Part shown: positions 61,776 to 64,000 of the stretch, piece by piece
Position numbering within the stretch: the first letter of the stretch is position 1
Layout of the letters: every line of letters starts with the position of its first letter
Assembly: GCF_009905375.1 (NCBI RefSeq)
Contig: NC_133656.1
Coordinates: 235,485,111 to 235,549,110, forward strand
Direction: 5' to 3'
Length of the DNA: 64,000 nt
Source of the DNA: Apium graveolens
Lineage: Eukaryota > Streptophyta > Magnoliopsida > Apiales > Apiaceae
Translations under genes and position numbers: made by a program
The notes under the pieces: generated by a model
Seen by the model: the letters and a program-made list of their open reading frames with translations, nothing else
The model's database searches: none
Told to the model about the DNA's origin: nothing

Positions 61776-61980
61776 GCCCGCAAGGGTTGCTCAGTTGGTT
61801 AAAGAGAGAATAATTATTCTCTTAGCCACATGCTCGAATCCCACGGTTGAACAATTTATGATTATGCGTCATGAATCACAGACAATTGTATTGTATTGAT
61901 ACGTAGTTTGTAGGGTATTGCGTGAACCCGTGAGTTTTACGCAAGAAGCACCCGAAAGATAGACACTGCAGGGCTATTCA
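61776..61980 (+). mobile_element. tRNA-derived SINE-like element
   Basis: A tRNA-like head has an A box (GGTTGCTCAGTTGG, 61785-61798) and a B box (GCTCGAATCCC, 61832-61842) spaced as in a polymerase III promoter. It is followed by a tRNA-unrelated body (ATTATGCGTC through GCACCCGAAAGATAG). The head does not fold into a complete tRNA (the anticodon arm is replaced by an AT-rich hairpin, AGAGAATAATTATTCTCT). A tail and target duplication could not be fixed, so borders are approximate. Confidence 0.6.
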
Positions 61981-62758
61981 TATTTTTCCAAATTTTATAC
62001 AAAACAAGGATGTGCCAAATACACGTTTCTTTTATTATTATTATTATTATTTAGAAGAAACACTTTTTTTATTTAAAAGAAACACGCCTTACAAACATGC
62101 GTATATAGATGAATACATGTAAAATATGCATGAATATAATGCACATTTTTTTTTATAAATTTTAATATATTGAATACCAACTTATTTTTTGGGGATTTAA
62201 GACCAAAACTCCCGTCTACAGATAGTTTGAACATTTGAAACTCAAATGTAAGATTTTGATAAAATACCCAAATTTTATTGGATAGTTTTTGTAAAATATA
62301 AACAAAATTAGGTGGATGGACAACATTTTTATCGTTATCGTTGGAGTATGATTGCAAATTGTTTCCACAATAATCAATTAACTGATATTAAATATTCAGT
62401 TGATTAATTTTGAAATTAATAAATTTTACATATTTAATTTTGGATAAGAAATTGAAATTTCTAAACGATGAAAACATTAATTAAATATTCACATTCACAA
62501 TTATACAACTACCGCTATATTAAATTTGTTAGTTAAAATTAAATAAATAATGAACAAATTAAAATAATAAAACTACCTAAATTCATAGATGACAATTGGC
62601 AATAAAAATTTAGTAAATTATAAAGTGATAATAAATAATCCGTAATAAATAAAAATAAACAAAATTTAAAAATTGAAAAATATTTCCATAAACCCTAAAC
62701 CTACAAAATGTATGTATGATGTATAACTGAAACACACAGTCACACACACAGTAAAGCA
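61981..62758. other. AT-rich upstream region of the ankyrin gene
   Basis: Contains an ATT microsatellite at 62034-62051. The minus-strand frame 62073-62357 shows no known domain. The leader just before the ATG (62731-62758) is ACA-rich. No clear TATA box was picked. Confidence 0.45.
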
Positions 62759-64000
62759 ATGGCGGAACAGAACGAACTATGCTCGGCAGCTAAAAACGGC
62801 GACGTATCGAAAGTGAAAGCTCTAATTGCTTCAGGAGCTGACGTCACTTACTTCGATGCTAACGGATTAACTCCATTAATGCACGCCGCTAAACAAGGTC
62901 ACGCTGACGTTGTTAAGATCCTTCTAGAAGCCGGAGCTCCGTGGAACGCTCTGTCACCGTCTAACCTCTCCGCCGGTGACTTCGCCATGGATTCCGGTCA
63001 CCAGGACGCCTTTGACCTCCTCCTTAACGCCGGTAATTTAATTAATTTTAATAATTAATTAATTTTATTCAAATTCAGTATTATATTGAGTATTAAATTG
63101 CTCGTGTTGTTAGTTATATGTATATGTTGATTTTGAGTTGCGGCGAATAGAGTTTGACTTCGAGAACGAAATGATGCGGTAATTGAATGTTGCGGTAATT
63201 ATGATTTATGTAGTGATTGGGGTTTTGGTAGATAATTGATGTTGCGGTGATTACTTGAACATTCCATCACTACAGTAATAGAAAAGTAATAGAATGTTGA
63301 TGCTGTTAAAATAAGTAATTATAATATTCAAGTAATTTTAATTGAACATTATATTGAGTGTTTATTTGCTCCTGTTTTCAGTTATATGTATATATTGATT
63401 TTGAGTTGAGGGATTGAGTTTTGAGTTCGAGAATGAAATGGTGTAGTAATTGAGTGTTGCGGTAATTATGATTAATATAGTGATTGAGTTACGGTTGCTA
63501 ATTGATGTGAGAGTTTTTGTTTACTATTGTTATTAGTTCTATGTGTGTCTACGTATTATTTTTATGATTTTTACTTGTGGATGATAGAGTTTGTAAGTTT
63601 GAGATGTAATTTAGTAGTTGGATGGTAGTAATTTGATGCACAGAGGGATTGAATTACTGTACCTGATTGATTAGATGTTTCTGTTTCAATTAATGGAGGA
63701 TAGAGTTTAAGATTGAGGTTGGTTTCATTTGTTTCCTGGGAAGTGTCTTTCTTGTTTTGCTGCACTTGTTTAGCTTCATGAAAATGTTTACGTGATTTTT
63801 TCGAAGATTCCTTTGAAAAATGTTGAAATTTATTCGGAAATTGACTTCCTCTTTTTTAAAGAAGTAAACAGTATCCTAATTGGAAATTTTCTAACTCTTC
63901 ACAGTGGAAGCTGATGTAAAAAAAGTAAATGAAGATACAAAAGATGAGGCAAATTTAGCTCTCTGACGAGCTAGGATCCCCATTATTTTAATTTGTTTTC
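62759..64000 (+). CDS. Ankyrin-repeat protein, probable N-terminal part of an RMT2-type methyltransferase gene (incomplete)
   Basis: Exon 1 (62759-63032) encodes two to three ankyrin repeats: LCSAAKNGDVSKVKALIASG, then ADVTYFDANGLTPLMHAAKQ and GHADVVKILLEAGAPWNALS, ending ...SGHQDAFDLLLNA with a split codon at GT donor 63033. The pattern AGAPWNALSPSNLSAGDFAMDSGHQ is, from memory, typical of plant ankyrin/guanidinoacetate- or arginine-methyltransferase-like (RMT2) proteins, whose methyltransferase part would follow beyond this window. An AG acceptor at 63903-63904 would add about 20 residues (VEADVKKVNEDTKDEANLAL) and then stop at 63964-63966; this does not match the expected family continuation. 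It may be an alternative or false exon. No membrane or signal segment. Confidence 0.75.

Noticed and set aside
61776..61850. A functional tRNA gene
   Set aside because: A and B boxes are present but the anticodon arm and acceptor stem are not; a SINE head fits better.

Overview
This is nuclear DNA of a flowering plant, most likely a eudicot with a large, repeat-rich genome. The evidence is long introns with GT-AG borders, a plant NRAMP metal transporter, a plant-type Pumilio gene, a DUF620 gene, and many plant transposon families. The SIRE-type copia elements with an extra 3' reading frame and the NRAMP2-type gene would fit an asterid, but the species cannot be read from the sequence. There are no bacterial-style operons, no CRISPR array and no complete tRNA or rRNA gene.

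Layout. 1-2423: 3' end of a copia element (broken extra reading frame plus truncated 3' LTR). 2424-7145: an AT-rich inverted-repeat element split by a 5'-truncated LINE (2757-6770) flanked by a 177-bp direct repeat. 7146-10859: AT-rich DNA with a Helitron-type 5' end, microsatellites and diverged tandem units. 10860-19447: a decayed Ty3/gypsy element of Tat/Ogre type with RT and RNase H remnants, three successive tandem arrays (periods 62, 108 and 51 bp), a polypurine tract and a 3' LTR; an internally deleted gypsy element (13682-16046) is nested inside it. 19448-23240: AT-rich DNA with Helitron-like 3' termini, a Stowaway MITE and a hAT MITE.

23323-27883 is a four-exon NRAMP2-like metal transporter gene (538 aa). 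29102-37917 is a candidate non-autonomous Helitron holding a near full-length antisense LINE (31981-37337, 17-bp target duplication). 38773-49394 is a copia element with both LTRs, PBS, PPT and a 5-bp target duplication; it carries an antisense solo LTR of the same family as the left-edge element and a hAT MITE. 51203-55487 is a five-exon Pumilio-type RNA-binding protein gene (511 aa). 58593-60591 is a three-exon DUF620 gene (470 aa). 62759 to the window end is the start of an ankyrin-repeat gene resembling plant RMT2-type methyltransferases.

The host genes are all on the + strand, look intact and are functionally unrelated. The rest is a record of nested transposition. Most insertions can be ordered in time because target-site duplications are preserved. 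No new multi-gene system was found; the most unusual structures are the long LINE target duplication with a copied filler, the triple tandem array, the Helitron/LINE nest, and a stop-free 96-nt intron in the NRAMP gene.
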